In this document: positions 23,419-31,351 of the stretch, piece by piece | Position numbering within the stretch: the stretch's first letter is position 1 | Layout: each line of letters begins with the position of its first letter | Made by a program: the position numbers and the translations under genes | Notes under the pieces: generated by a model | Databases searched by the model: none | Told to the model about the DNA's origin: nothing | The model's input: the letters and a program-made list of their open reading frames with translations, nothing else | From: Dehalococcoidia bacterium | Lineage (GTDB): Bacteria > Chloroflexota > Dehalococcoidia > UBA3495 | Reading direction: 5' to 3' | Assembly: GCA_028822675.1 (NCBI GenBank) | Contig: JAPKDE010000010.1 | Location: 1-31,395, forward strand | DNA: 31,395 nucleotides

Positions 23419-23583
23419 TCAACCGACAACATAGGCGATCACCGCCCAGCCAATACCCATTGCCGCAAGGGAGAGCAACAGGGCGACGATTGACGCACCC
23501 AGTGGACGCCCTTCAGGCCGGGTAGGGTCATAGCCGTTGGGTTCTTCGGACTGGAACCGGTCTGGGTAGTTTGGGTCTTGCAT
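23419..23583 (-). CDS. Small single-helix membrane protein (54 residues)
   Basis: A short ORF. Residues 1-28 are polar and proline-rich (MQDPNYPDRFQSEEPNGYDP), and residues 30-54 form one hydrophobic helix (ASIVALLLSLAAMGIGWAVI, then AYVVG) that runs to the C-terminus, as in a tail-anchored protein. The ribosome binding site is weak. It lies 74 nt downstream of the M19 dipeptidase gene on the same strand. I do not recognise a family; the clean polar/hydrophobic split argues that it is real. Confidence 0.6.
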   Translation of the reverse strand: MQDPNYPDRFQSEEPNGYDPTRPEGRPLGASIVALLLSLAAMGIGWAVIAYVVG

Positions 23584-23657
23584 CGCGTTAACCTAATCAT
23601 CTCGAGTGCTGTCGCAAGATATTCTTGGGTTTTGACGTGAAGGCAGAAATAGGGCTA

Positions 23658-24752
23658 CTAGCTCATCACCCTTCGGAAGAACGCTAGGGCGTTGCCGCCG
23701 GTGATTTTGATTATATCGGCGTCGGAATAGCCACGGGTGAGCAGCCCTCGGATGATGTTCTTGCCTTCAGCAGGGGAGTCGACGCCTCGGACGAAGCTCG
23801 AGGTGCGCGCATCGATGCTGGAATCAGTGCCGATGGCCACGTGGTCGATGCCCAACAGATTGACCATGTAGTCGTAGTGGTCCAACAGCAGTTCGATGCT
23901 CAACTCAGACCCCCAACTACTGATTACCGATGGCTGCACGGTGACCCCGATGATGCCGCCCTTCTTCGCGCAGGCCAGCAACTCTTCGTCCCGCCTTAGC
24001 CGCCCCGCTGCATACTCGCCGCCGCCCTGCTTCAGGCCCAGTGTGTATGACCCATCGTGGCTGAAGGCAACCGGGGCTTCGGAGAACTCAATGGCGTCCA
24101 TTGCCGTCTGAAAGGATGCGTGGGAGAGGTCAACCACCATCCCGAGTTGGTTCATCCTCTGGATGACTTCGATTCCGAACAGACTTAGCCCGCCGTCGTT
24201 GCGCTCCAGGTGGCCATCCCCGATATAACTCTTGCGTCGGTAGGTCATCCCGGCCAGCCTGATGCCAGCGTTGTAGAGCACGTCCACATGCTGCAACTCA
24301 TTGCCGATGGCCAAGTGCTCCACCGTGGGCAGGATCCCCACCTTGCCTTGCTGCTTGGCCGCCTCGATCTCATCAGCGCTGCTGACTTTGACAACCTCGT
24401 CGTGACGACCAACGTCGGACAGCATCAGGCCAATCTCGTCTAGAAGGTCTTCAAACCGAATGAAGGACATATCCTCGGCGTTCAGCATGCCTCGGTAGAC
24501 GTTGGCCGTCCCGACTGCGGTGAACCCCCCGTGGCGTATCGCCTCGTAGCCCCACTCATAGTCGCCGCCACGCAGGTATTCCATGTACCGGCTGGGGTCT
24601 TCTGGCTTCACCATTGGGTGCTGATGGAGGTCAATCATTGTCACATCTTTCACCAGACCTTGAAATCGCTTCTCCTGTCCGCCATCGAGAGCGACGGCAT
24701 TCGCCCGGCCTTCGACAACCTGCTTCGCCAATGGAATCGAGTTCCCTGCCAT
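23658..24752 (-). CDS. M19 membrane dipeptidase-like metallohydrolase
   Basis: A 364-residue amidohydrolase-superfamily protein of the renal dipeptidase (M19) family, expected to cleave dipeptides or related amide bonds. Metal-site positions visible are H43 and H45 (in MIDLHQHP), E145 (in PTVEHL), H211 (in VDLSHAS), H232 (in AFSHDG) and D310 (in IGTDSS). In classical M19 enzymes the first motif is H-x-D; here it is H-x-H, as in most other amidohydrolases. No signal peptide is visible, so it is probably cytoplasmic, unlike the mammalian enzyme. The substrate cannot be read from the sequence. Confidence 0.9.
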   Translation of the reverse strand: MAGNSIPLAKQVVEGRANAVALDGGQEKRFQGLVKDVTMIDLHQHPMVKPEDPSRYMEYLRGGDYEWGYEAIRHGGFTAVGTANVYRGMLNAEDMSFIRFEDLLDEIGLMLSDVGRHDEVVKVSSADEIEAAKQQGKVGILPTVEHLAIGNELQHVDVLYNAGIRLAGMTYRRKSYIGDGHLERNDGGLSLFGIEVIQRMNQLGMVVDLSHASFQTAMDAIEFSEAPVAFSHDGSYTLGLKQGGGEYAAGRLRRDEELLACAKKGGIIGVTVQPSVISSWGSELSIELLLDHYDYMVNLLGIDHVAIGTDSSIDARTSSFVRGVDSPAEGKNIIRGLLTRGYSDADIIKITGGNALAFFRRVMS

Positions 24753-25009
24753 CCTAGCTACTCCTCACCCGTGAAATTTATGCCTAAAAGCCAAAAATAT
24801 TACTTTCAGATGCCATGATAACTTATGACCGGCCTCTGTAATGGTCTGGAAAACCACTGTGCGATGGACGCTCTCGCATTGACTAGGACAGAGGCACATC
24901 CTATAGTGCTAGGCGTTCAAGAGGGCCAGTTCTTAGCCGGTTCTTCAATTTATTGTCTTTGGCGACCCAAATTACTGATTCAACCCAGTCCGCTGTTGAA
25001 GGGGCATAA

Positions 25010-26269
25010 ATGTCGGAAGCTCAAACCAATCCAACCCAGGAAGAAAGAAGCCAAATACGGGATTCAGGGCCGTTCATATTGGGCGGACTTAGCGCCGGCC
25101 ACGCGGTATTCCATTGGTTTGCTCAAAGTTTCTTTGTGATGCTGCCAGAGGTGGTGGCTACCTTTGGCCTGAGCGGGCTTCAAGTGGGTGCCATCTCCTC
25201 AACGCGCGAAGTTGTGTCGGGGCTGATTGCTCTGCCGGGTGGAGTGGTGACTGATATGGTCCGCCGGCACTGGGGCGCAGTGCTGGCCACGTGTATGGGG
25301 CTCTTTGGCCTGGGTTGGCTCATCATGGGAATAGCGCCAGGTTATTTCGTGCTGCTGGTCGGCATGGCGGTGGTGGCCGTGGCAGCCTCCATGTGGCACC
25401 TACCGGCGTCGGCGGCCCTGTCTCGGCGGTTCGCTGACCGGAGGGGCACTGCTTTGTCCATACACGGTGTGGGCGGCAACGTGGGAGATGTCCTTGGTCC
25501 GGCATTGACCGGAGTACTGCTCCTGGCGCTCAGCTGGCAAGGAATCCTCAGCATTTACGCCGCGATTCCTCTGCTGCTGACATTCTTGGTGTTTTGGGCA
25601 TTTCGGGACATTGGCAAGATCGGTTCCCAGGTAAGACAAACCGCAGGATTTAAAGAACAGGTAGCCAACACCAGGCAGTCGTTCGCGGAACACCCCCGGC
25701 TGTGGGGAATAATGGCCGTGGCCGGTCTCCGTGGTATGGCCAACGTTGCGTTTCTTCCCTTCTTAGCCTTGTATCTGGGGCTAGATAAGGAGTTGGGACT
25801 GGGCAACGCAGCGTTAGGACTGCACATTGCATTGCTGGTGGGCGTCGGCGTGGTGGCTACGCCATCTATTGGGTATATCTCAGACCGCTTTGGGAGAAAG
25901 TTAGTCTTAATCCCGGGGATGTTGGGCCTCTGCATCCTAACGGCGTTGTTAGTCCCGTTTGGTGACGGAGTAGGGCTGGTAATTATCCTTGCCCTGATGG
26001 GCTTGTTCTTTTTTAGCGACCAACCAATTCTGACGGCAGCGGCCCTTGATGTGGTGGGTCAGAGAGTGGCCGCCAGCACCCTTGGCGTGTTCTCGTTCTC
26101 CAGGTTTGTGATGGCGGCTTCATCCCCGCTAATAGCAGGCAAGCTATTCGACTCGGTTGGGATCGAAGCGACTTTCTTTTACATCTCAGGTATTTACCTG
26201 GTGGCGTCGGTGGTTCTGGTTGCGATTCCCCTCGCAGCAAACAAAGCTACTGCAACGGATAGCGATTAG
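25010..26269 (+). CDS. Major facilitator superfamily transporter
   Basis: A 419-residue polytopic inner-membrane protein with about 12 hydrophobic segments and the MFS layout. It has a cytoplasmic loop 2-3 motif resembling G-x-x-x-D-x-x-x-R-R (PGGVVTDMVRRHWG), an equivalent in the second half (IGYISDRFGRKLVL), and a mid-protein polar loop (about residues 200-230). Both half-domain signatures support the family. The substrate is unknown; no drug-specific motif is evident. The N-terminus is polar and charged for 25 residues. The gene is divergent from the dipeptidase gene and convergent with the isocitrate dehydrogenase gene. Confidence 0.95.
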   Translation: MSEAQTNPTQEERSQIRDSGPFILGGLSAGHAVFHWFAQSFFVMLPEVVATFGLSGLQVGAISSTREVVSGLIALPGGVVTDMVRRHWGAVLATCMGLFGLGWLIMGIAPGYFVLLVGMAVVAVAASMWHLPASAALSRRFADRRGTALSIHGVGGNVGDVLGPALTGVLLLALSWQGILSIYAAIPLLLTFLVFWAFRDIGKIGSQVRQTAGFKEQVANTRQSFAEHPRLWGIMAVAGLRGMANVAFLPFLALYLGLDKELGLGNAALGLHIALLVGVGVVATPSIGYISDRFGRKLVLIPGMLGLCILTALLVPFGDGVGLVIILALMGLFFFSDQPILTAAALDVVGQRVAASTLGVFSFSRFVMAASSPLIAGKLFDSVGIEATFFYISGIYLVASVVLVAIPLAANKATATDSD

Positions 26270-26319
26270 CTAAGTCAAATAACCGTACTCCGACTTTAAC
26301 CAAAGGCACCGAAGGCATC

Positions 26320-26356
26320 AAAAAAGCCCTCTGACTTTTCGTCAGAGGGCTTTTTA
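26320..26356. terminator. Bidirectional intrinsic terminator
   Basis: AAAAAGCCCTCTGAC pairs with GTCAGAGGGCTTTTT around loop ttttc. It serves the MFS gene (+) and, on the other strand, the isocitrate dehydrogenase gene (-), whose stop is 29 nt away. Confidence 0.93.
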
Positions 26357-26384
26357 TATTACTAATAAACCAGTTGATCCGTTG

Positions 26385-28613
26385 CTAGAGCGCGTCCACG
26401 ATGGCGTTTAGGGTGGCGCTAGGGCGCATGGCCTTGGTTGATAGCTCATCGCTGGGATGATAGTACCCACCAATGTCCACCGGCTGCCCTTGGGCGTCGT
26501 TCAGTTCTTTAACAATCTTCTCTTCGTTGGCTGACATCTGCTCAGCTACCCCGGCAAACCGAGCTTGGAGCTCGGCATCCTGAGTCTGCTTGGCCAGCGC
26601 TTCCGCCCAGTACATGGCCAGGTAGAAATGGCTGCCTCGGGTGTCTAGTTCGTTAACCCGGCGTGACGGCGCACGGTTGTGCTCCAAGTGCTGTCCAATC
26701 GCTTGGTCCAGCGTGTCGGCCAAGAGCTGTGCCTTGTCGTTGTTGAACACTCGGCTGAGATGCTCAAACGATGCGACTAGGGCGCAGAACTCGCCCAGAG
26801 AATCCCACCGCAGGTGACCCTCGTCTAGGAATTGTTCAACGTGCCTGGGGGCCGATCCGCCAGCTCCGGTCTCAAACATTCCACCGCCCTTAAGCAATGG
26901 GACAACGGATAGCATCTTTGCGCTGGTACCCAGTTCTAAGATCGGGAACAGGTCGGTCAGGTAGTCCCGCAGGATGTTCCCGGTCACGGAGATTGTGTCC
27001 TCACCGGCCCGGGCGCGTTCCATGGAGAAATTAATTGCATCCACGGTAGTCATGGTGCGGACGTCCAACCCTGATGTGTCATGGTCGGGCAGATATTGGT
27101 CCACCTTCTTGATCAGTTCCGAGTCGTGACCTCGAAGCGGGTCCAACCAGAATATGGCTGGCGAGCCGGTAATTCTGGCCCGGGTGACGCCTAGCTTGAC
27201 CCAGTCTTGAATCGCTTCGTCTTTGGTCTGGCACATCCGGAAGATATCGCCCTGCTCAACTAGTTGTTCCATCAGAACTGCGCCGGACGCATCCACCACC
27301 CTAATCGTTCCGTTGCCGGGAGCCCTGAAGGTCTTGTCGTGGGACCCGTACTCCTCGGCTTTTTGGGCCATCAGACCCACATTGGAGACACTGCCGATGG
27401 TGGCCGGGTCAAACGCCCCGTTTTTCTTGCAGTCGTCGATGACCGCCTGGTACAGAGTGGAGTAAGACCGGTCTGGGATCATGGCCACGGTGTCATGAAG
27501 CTCGTTATCCGGGCCCCAAGTCTGGCCGCCGTCTCGAATCATCACGGGCATGGTGGCGTCAATAATCACGTCGCTGGGCACGTGTAGGTTGGTGATACCC
27601 CGGTTGGAGTTGACCATGAACAATTCCGGGCGGACGTTATATACAGCCTGGATATCTGCCTCAATCTCTTCGCGCTTCTCGTCGGTTAGAGATTGAATCT
27701 TGGTGTAGAGCTCGGCAATCCCGTTGTCCGGGTTCACCATAAGTTCGTCCATTTCAGCAGCGTGCTTGGTGAAGACGTCTTCGTAGTAAACCGACACACA
27801 ATGGCCAAAGATGATTGGGTCAGAAACCCGCATCATGGTGGACTTCACATGCAGAGAAAGTAGGATACCGTCTGCTTTAGCCTTCTCAATTTCTTCGGCG
27901 TAAAACTCGCGGAGTTCCCGCACATTCATGAAGGAGCAGTCGACGATTTCATTGGCGGTCAGGGGGATGCCGTCTTTCAGCACCGTTGTCCGGCCGTCAC
28001 GGCCTACGTATTCAATAGCGGCCAATCCGTCAGCGGCAATGGTCACGGCCTTTTCACTGCCGTAGAAATCACCGCCGGTCATGTGGGCGACGCGAGACTT
28101 GGACTCTGCCGGCCAGTCTTTCATCATCCGGTGGGGGTTGCGCTTGCCGTGCTCTTTCACTGCGATGGCTGAACGGCGGTCGGAGTTTCCTTCCCGAAGA
28201 ACCGGGTTCACTGCGCTGCCCAGCACCTTGGAGAAACGGTCTTGGAGTTTTTGTTGGCTGTCGTTTGCTGGATCATCCGGGTAATCCGGGATGTCATACC
28301 CCTTTTCCTGCAATTCCTTGATCGCGCCCTTCAACTGAGGGATGGAAGCGCTAATATTGGGCAATTTGATGATGTTTGCCTTTGGGTCATCGCATAGCAC
28401 GCTGGACATCTGTAGATAATCAGGAATCTTTTGATCATCGGTGAGTTTGTCCGGGAAATTGGCAATGATGCGGCCAGTTAACGAGATATCCCAGGCCTCC
28501 AGTTCAATACCGGAACCCTTGGTAAAAGCCTGAAGAATCGGCAGCAAGGAGTGGGAGGCCAGGGCGGGGGCCTCATCAATTTTGGTGTAAATAATCTGGG
28601 ATGCTTCTGGCAT
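26385..28613 (-). CDS. icd: Monomeric NADP-dependent isocitrate dehydrogenase
   Basis: Oxidatively decarboxylates isocitrate to 2-oxoglutarate with NADP+, in the TCA cycle. The protein belongs to the large monomeric class (about 740 residues), unrelated in length to the 45-kDa dimeric enzyme. Visible are [20 protein letters not shown] at the start, [11 protein letters not shown] (phosphate-binding region), [20 protein letters not shown], and a C-terminal tail with [15 protein letters not shown] chose the ATG at 28613 because GAGGA lies 6-7 nt before it; the longer form from 28643 adds ten residues not seen in the family, and that upstream ATG overlaps this ribosome binding site. The resulting 742 residues match known monomeric enzymes. 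Confidence 0.97.
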   Translation of the reverse strand: MPEASQIIYTKIDEAPALASHSLLPILQAFTKGSGIELEAWDISLTGRIIANFPDKLTDDQKIPDYLQMSSVLCDDPKANIIKLPNISASIPQLKGAIKELQEKGYDIPDYPDDPANDSQQKLQDRFSKVLGSAVNPVLREGNSDRRSAIAVKEHGKRNPHRMMKDWPAESKSRVAHMTGGDFYGSEKAVTIAADGLAAIEYVGRDGRTTVLKDGIPLTANEIVDCSFMNVRELREFYAEEIEKAKADGILLSLHVKSTMMRVSDPIIFGHCVSVYYEDVFTKHAAEMDELMVNPDNGIAELYTKIQSLTDEKREEIEADIQAVYNVRPELFMVNSNRGITNLHVPSDVIIDATMPVMIRDGGQTWGPDNELHDTVAMIPDRSYSTLYQAVIDDCKKNGAFDPATIGSVSNVGLMAQKAEEYGSHDKTFRAPGNGTIRVVDASGAVLMEQLVEQGDIFRMCQTKDEAIQDWVKLGVTRARITGSPAIFWLDPLRGHDSELIKKVDQYLPDHDTSGLDVRTMTTVDAINFSMERARAGEDTISVTGNILRDYLTDLFPILELGTSAKMLSVVPLLKGGGMFETGAGGSAPRHVEQFLDEGHLRWDSLGEFCALVASFEHLSRVFNNDKAQLLADTLDQAIGQHLEHNRAPSRRVNELDTRGSHFYLAMYWAEALAKQTQDAELQARFAGVAEQMSANEEKIVKELNDAQGQPVDIGGYYHPSDELSTKAMRPSATLNAIVDAL

Positions 28614-28704
28614 GTTCTTCCTCATTAAATAAACAAGTTTCACGGGCCGTTGTGGGTTGCCAGGAGATGTTCAGCCAATGCCCCGGCCACATGAATCAGT
28701 ACGG

Positions 28705-28733
28705 ATTATAGGTTAGCTAAATTGACCTGCATA
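28705..28733 (-). promoter_or_regulatory. Possible promoter of isocitrate dehydrogenase
   Basis: A perfect TATAAT on the minus strand (28710-28705) with a weak -35 (TATGCA) 17 nt upstream. The transcript would begin about 85 nt before the chosen start. Confidence 0.5.
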
Positions 28734-28820
28734 GTCCTGCACCCAAGCCTGGCATTTAACCGGCGCAATAGCCGACGGTGGCTGAGAGGCTATTTGCGCG
28801 ATTTTGTTGTAGGAATTAAA

Positions 28821-28854
28821 AAGGTCCTGACCGGTTTCACGTAGTCAGGACCTT
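28821..28854 (-). terminator. Terminator after the first receiver gene
   Basis: AAGGTCCTGAC and GTCAGGACCTT form an 11-bp stem with a 12-nt loop. On the minus strand the 3' arm runs into TTTTT, so it ends transcription from the receiver genes before isocitrate dehydrogenase. Confidence 0.85.
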
Positions 28855-28942
28855 AGGGTTATCGTCGTCGGCCGTTTGATCTTTGGCCGTTTAGGTTTGA
28901 GTAAACCTGGGTGCTCAGTGGTCGCTAAAGATGTTGGGATCG

Positions 28943-29320
28943 CTAACTCACCTTATTCAGATTTAGTGCGCTCTCAAATACGAAATCCAATGCACTCTGC
29001 TCCCAGGGTTTGGCCAGGCGAAACTTCACCCCCAACTCCACTGCTCTCATCGTCACCTCTGGAGTGCTGACTGCTGTTACCAGGACAACTGGGATTTGGT
29101 TCATCTTGGGGTTTTTCTGCAATTCTGCTATCAGTTCTATGCCGTCCATCACCGGCATCATGATGTCTACTAAAATAACGTCCGGTGTTTGCGCACTGAT
29201 ACGGTGTAGAGCAATTTTTCCGTTGCCGGCTTTTTGGACTCGGCAGCCTTTATCTTTAACCTGCTCGGCCAACAAATCACTTATGTCTGCCTCGTCTTCA
29301 ACTACCAGAGCTTTGATCAT
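28943..29320 (-). CDS. Stand-alone response regulator receiver protein (copy 1)
   Basis: A 125-residue protein that is only a CheY-like receiver domain. The acidic pair is in VVEDEAD (E8, D9), the phospho-acceptor is D52 in LVDIMMPVMDG, the switch Thr is T82 in LVTAVS, and the conserved Lys is K104 in LAKPWEQ. There is no output domain, so it must act through protein contacts or serve as a phosphate sink; its histidine kinase partner is not in the window. Two close paralogues lie upstream on the same strand. It is the most diverged of the three and lacks the W-x-I-P-A C-terminal tail of the other two. Confidence 0.93.
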   Translation of the reverse strand: MIKALVVEDEADISDLLAEQVKDKGCRVQKAGNGKIALHRISAQTPDVILVDIMMPVMDGIELIAELQKNPKMNQIPVVLVTAVSTPEVTMRAVELGVKFRLAKPWEQSALDFVFESALNLNKVS

Positions 29321-29358
29321 GTACTCGTCTCCGGGGCTATTTCTCCCTCAAACTATGG

Positions 29359-29378
29359 TTAAACAATTTCTTGTTTGG
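29359..29378 (-). promoter_or_regulatory. Degenerate copy of the receiver-gene upstream element
   Basis: TTAAAC (29359-29364, plus strand) followed by GTTTGG (29373-29378) begins exactly 39 nt from the start of receiver copy 1, the position of the better conserved inverted repeats before copies 2 and 3. Confidence 0.4.
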
Positions 29379-29452
29379 TTCTATTATTTAGGATTAAATG
29401 GGTCTGTTTTAATGATTGCGTCTCCGGTCGTGTCACCGGTGAAAAGGTAAAC

Positions 29453-29488
29453 AAAAGCCCGGTAAACATTTGAATGTCCAGGGCTTTT
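29453..29488 (-). terminator. Terminator after the second receiver gene
   Basis: AAAAGCCC and GGGCTTTT enclose an inner ACATT/AATGT stem; on the minus strand the structure ends TTTTGTTT. It lies about 50 nt past the stop of receiver copy 2. Confidence 0.75.
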
Positions 29489-29536
29489 AATGCTCTTCGT
29501 CAGACTAATTTTCGTCCGGTCTGAGGGGATAGCTCC

Positions 29537-29938
29537 CTAGTATTCCAGGGCGGGAATATCCCATTTGTGGCTCATGTGTAGGATGGCCTGATCCAGGACA
29601 ATGCCCAGTGAATCGTGCTCCCAGGGCTTGGCCAGCAGATGCTGAACACCCAGGTTCTTTGCCCTCAAGATCACATCGGTCAGATTTACCGCTGTTACCA
29701 GCACCACCGGTATAGAAGCCGTCAACGGCTCGGCGCGCAATTCTGATACAAAAAGCAGCCCATCCATCACGGGCATCACAATGTCCACAAAGATGACATC
29801 GGGTATTTCTTCTCGCACACGTTGCAGGGCAACCGCGCCGTTGTCGGCTTTCCTCACTTCGTGACCCATATCTACTAGTTCATCAGCCAACAAATGTCTG
29901 GTGTCTTCTTCGTCTTCTACAACGAGGACTTTAACCAT
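29537..29938 (-). CDS. Stand-alone response regulator receiver protein (copy 2)
   Basis: A 133-residue receiver-only protein with the acidic pair in VVEDEED, phospho-acceptor D52 in FVDIVMPVMDG, T82 and K104 (LAKPWEH). It is strikingly similar to copy 3, including ADNGAVALQRVREE versus ANNGAVALQRVREQ and a shared C-terminal W-(D/G)-I-P-A tail, so the two arose by duplication. The tail after the receiver fold may be a docking element. AGAGG lies about 8 nt before the ATG. Confidence 0.94.
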   Translation of the reverse strand: MVKVLVVEDEEDTRHLLADELVDMGHEVRKADNGAVALQRVREEIPDVIFVDIVMPVMDGLLFVSELRAEPLTASIPVVLVTAVNLTDVILRAKNLGVQHLLAKPWEHDSLGIVLDQAILHMSHKWDIPALEY

Positions 29939-29976
29939 TGAACGACCTCTTCTACAGTGATTCTCTTAGGTTCAGG

Positions 29977-29995
29977 TTAACAATATCGCCGTTAA
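29977..29995 (-). promoter_or_regulatory. Inverted repeat upstream of receiver copy 2
   Basis: TTAAC-N9-GTTAA at 29977-29995, 39 nt from the start codon. It sits in a longer block (TTCAGGTTAACAAT...CCGTTAAGTTCAACC) shared with receiver copy 3. It could be an operator or part of a promoter. Confidence 0.6.
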
Positions 29996-30094
29996 GTTCA
30001 ACCAATAGACGCTGATTACAGTTTGCGACAGAAAACGGCTGGGCATGGTCTTGAATTTGGACGAATGGCTAACCTCAGATATAGCAGGTTACTT

Positions 30095-30490
30095 TTAAAC
30101 GGCGGGGATACCCCATTCAAAGTTCTGGTTCTGAAGGGCTTGCTTGATCACATAGTCCAGTTCCCGTTGCTCCCAGGGCTTGGTCAGAACATGCTTCACT
30201 CCCAGGCCTTCGGCACGATTCTTGACCTCGAGAGTATCTATGGCGGTGACCAATATCACCGGAATCTGAAAAGTCTCCGGGTCTTCTTGGAGTTCGGAGA
30301 TGAAGAGGAACCCGTCCATCACGGGCATATTTACATCAACAAAAATGACGTCGGGCGTTTGTTCGCGGACACGCTGCAGGGCAACGGCACCGTTGTTGGC
30401 CTTGCGAACATCGCAGCCTTTGTCCTCCATCTGTTCGACCAACAGATTTCGGATGTCTTCTTCGTCCTCAACAACTAGTGCGTAGATCAC
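30095..30490 (-). CDS. Stand-alone response regulator receiver protein (copy 3)
   Basis: A 131-residue receiver-only protein with phospho-acceptor D52 (FVDVNMPVMDG), T82 in LVTAID and K104 in LTKPWEQ. It begins at GTG with GGAGG 8 nt upstream. The KPWE segment is shared by all three copies and is common in receivers that partner with c-di-GMP or multi-sensor kinases, though that does not fix the pathway. It is the 5'-most of the three genes. Each copy has its own upstream element, and terminators follow copies 1 and 2, so they need not be one operon. Confidence 0.94.
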   Translation of the reverse strand: MIYALVVEDEEDIRNLLVEQMEDKGCDVRKANNGAVALQRVREQTPDVIFVDVNMPVMDGFLFISELQEDPETFQIPVILVTAIDTLEVKNRAEGLGVKHVLTKPWEQRELDYVIKQALQNQNFEWGIPAV

Positions 30491-30528
30491 TAACCTGCCT
30501 CCAAAGCGATTATTTCCTTGTATTCAGG

Positions 30529-30547
30529 TTAACAATTGGCCCGTTAA
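30529..30547 (-). promoter_or_regulatory. Inverted repeat upstream of receiver copy 3
   Basis: TTAAC-N9-GTTAA at 30529-30547, again exactly 39 nt from the start codon. The flanks TTCAGG and TTCAACC are the same as at copy 2. Confidence 0.6.
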
Positions 30548-30648
30548 CTTCAACCCTTTCAAATTCAAAGAGGGAAAGTCCATGACGCGTCAATTCACCG
30601 GAGTTCAATCTGCTGAGGAAGGGTAATGGAGCAGTGGAGTGTGAGGTG

Positions 30649-30909
30649 TTAGGGCGCTGAGCTTGGAGCAGAGGCAACAAGCGCCAGCTTGGCTGCTTTG
30701 TCCAAGGCCTTGATCTTGTTCTCGCGTTTCAAGGCTTGGGGTCGGTCCTCGCAATCTTCCTGGTAAACCAGGCGCAGCGGCCCGCGGCCCTTGGTGTATT
30801 TAGCGCCCTTACCCGCCTGATGCTCGGCGAACCGGCGTTCCAGGTCATTGGTGATGCCGGTATAGAGCGACCCGTCAGCGCATTGCAAAATGTAAACGGT
30901 CCAGTCCAA
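30649..30909 (-). CDS. GIY-YIG domain protein (YhbQ/UPF0213-like)
   Basis: An 86-residue single-domain GIY-YIG nuclease-fold protein. It opens WTVYILQCADGSLYTGITND (VYI and YTGIT corresponding to the GIY and YIG halves), has the conserved Arg in LERRFAEHQAGKGAKYTKGR, and the Glu in ALKRENKIKAL, so the catalytic set is present. Members of this small family resemble the nuclease domain of UvrC and homing endonucleases but act alone; their physiological substrate is unclear. The start is TTG at 30909; no better ATG exists in frame. Confidence 0.9.
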   Translation of the reverse strand: MDWTVYILQCADGSLYTGITNDLERRFAEHQAGKGAKYTKGRGPLRLVYQEDCEDRPQALKRENKIKALDKAAKLALVASAPSSAP

Positions 30910-31026
30910 TACACCAACCTATCTAGCGCAGAAAATGTTTAATGGGGCGCCGCAAAGTTTAAATCAAAACCAAGAACAGGCAGCAAAAAATGGGCCCATC
31001 TGCCAAAACAAGCTACTTCAAACAGA

Positions 31027-31233
31027 CTACTTCAAATCTGAAGTGTCATCGGAGTGGCTGCCTCTGAGGGCGCAATGGCCGCACACTCGGCAAACGGGGT
31101 GGAGACCGTTGTATTGGGGATGCTGTTGTTTGCAAAACCCAGCACCGTCATCACGGCATCTGGGGCATCCTTCGCAGAAGCGTCCGCCGGTGCTCTGAGA
31201 CCGTTCAGTTTGTTTATCTGTGACTGTGACCAT
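31027..31233 (-). CDS. Cysteine-rich small ORF, possible zinc protein
   Basis: A 68-residue ORF with seven cysteines arranged CxxCxxC (C20, C23, C26), C34 and CxxCxxC (C48, C51, C54), the last as VCRVCGHC, which resembles two zinc knuckles. The ribosome binding site is weak (TTTAGG). I do not recognise the family. It may be a real small metal-binding protein; an opposite-strand ORF covers much of the same DNA but is not protein-like. Confidence 0.45.
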   Translation of the reverse strand: MVTVTDKQTERSQSTGGRFCEGCPRCRDDGAGFCKQQHPQYNGLHPVCRVCGHCALRGSHSDDTSDLK

Positions 31234-31267
31234 TGATTGACCTAAAGGATTTAATTGGCAATTTACC

Positions 31268-31351
31268 AGCCAGCACGGCTTCTGTAGCCAGCCAGAGCGG
31301 CTTCTGTAGCCAGCCAGAGCGGCTTCTGTAGCCAGCCAGGGCAGCTTCTGT
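31268..31351. repeat. 22-bp tandem repeat (about four copies)
   Basis: Copies of AGCCAGCCAGAGCGGCTTCTGT at 31286-31307 and 31308-31329, a variant with two changes at 31330-31351, and a shortened 18-bp first copy at 31268-31285. There are no spacers between copies, so it is a minisatellite and not a CRISPR array. Confidence 0.9.

Noticed and set aside
23246..23434. 62-codon ORF after the secreted-protein gene
   Set aside because: It spans the terminator at 23316-23345 and has no ribosome binding site.
24825..25139. 104-codon ORF upstream of the MFS gene
   Set aside because: Overlaps the MFS start in another frame, with no domain pattern; the MFS frame is clearly the coding one.
31268..31351. 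Repeat array considered as a CRISPR
   Set aside because: Copies abut with no unique spacers, and no cas-like gene is present in the window.
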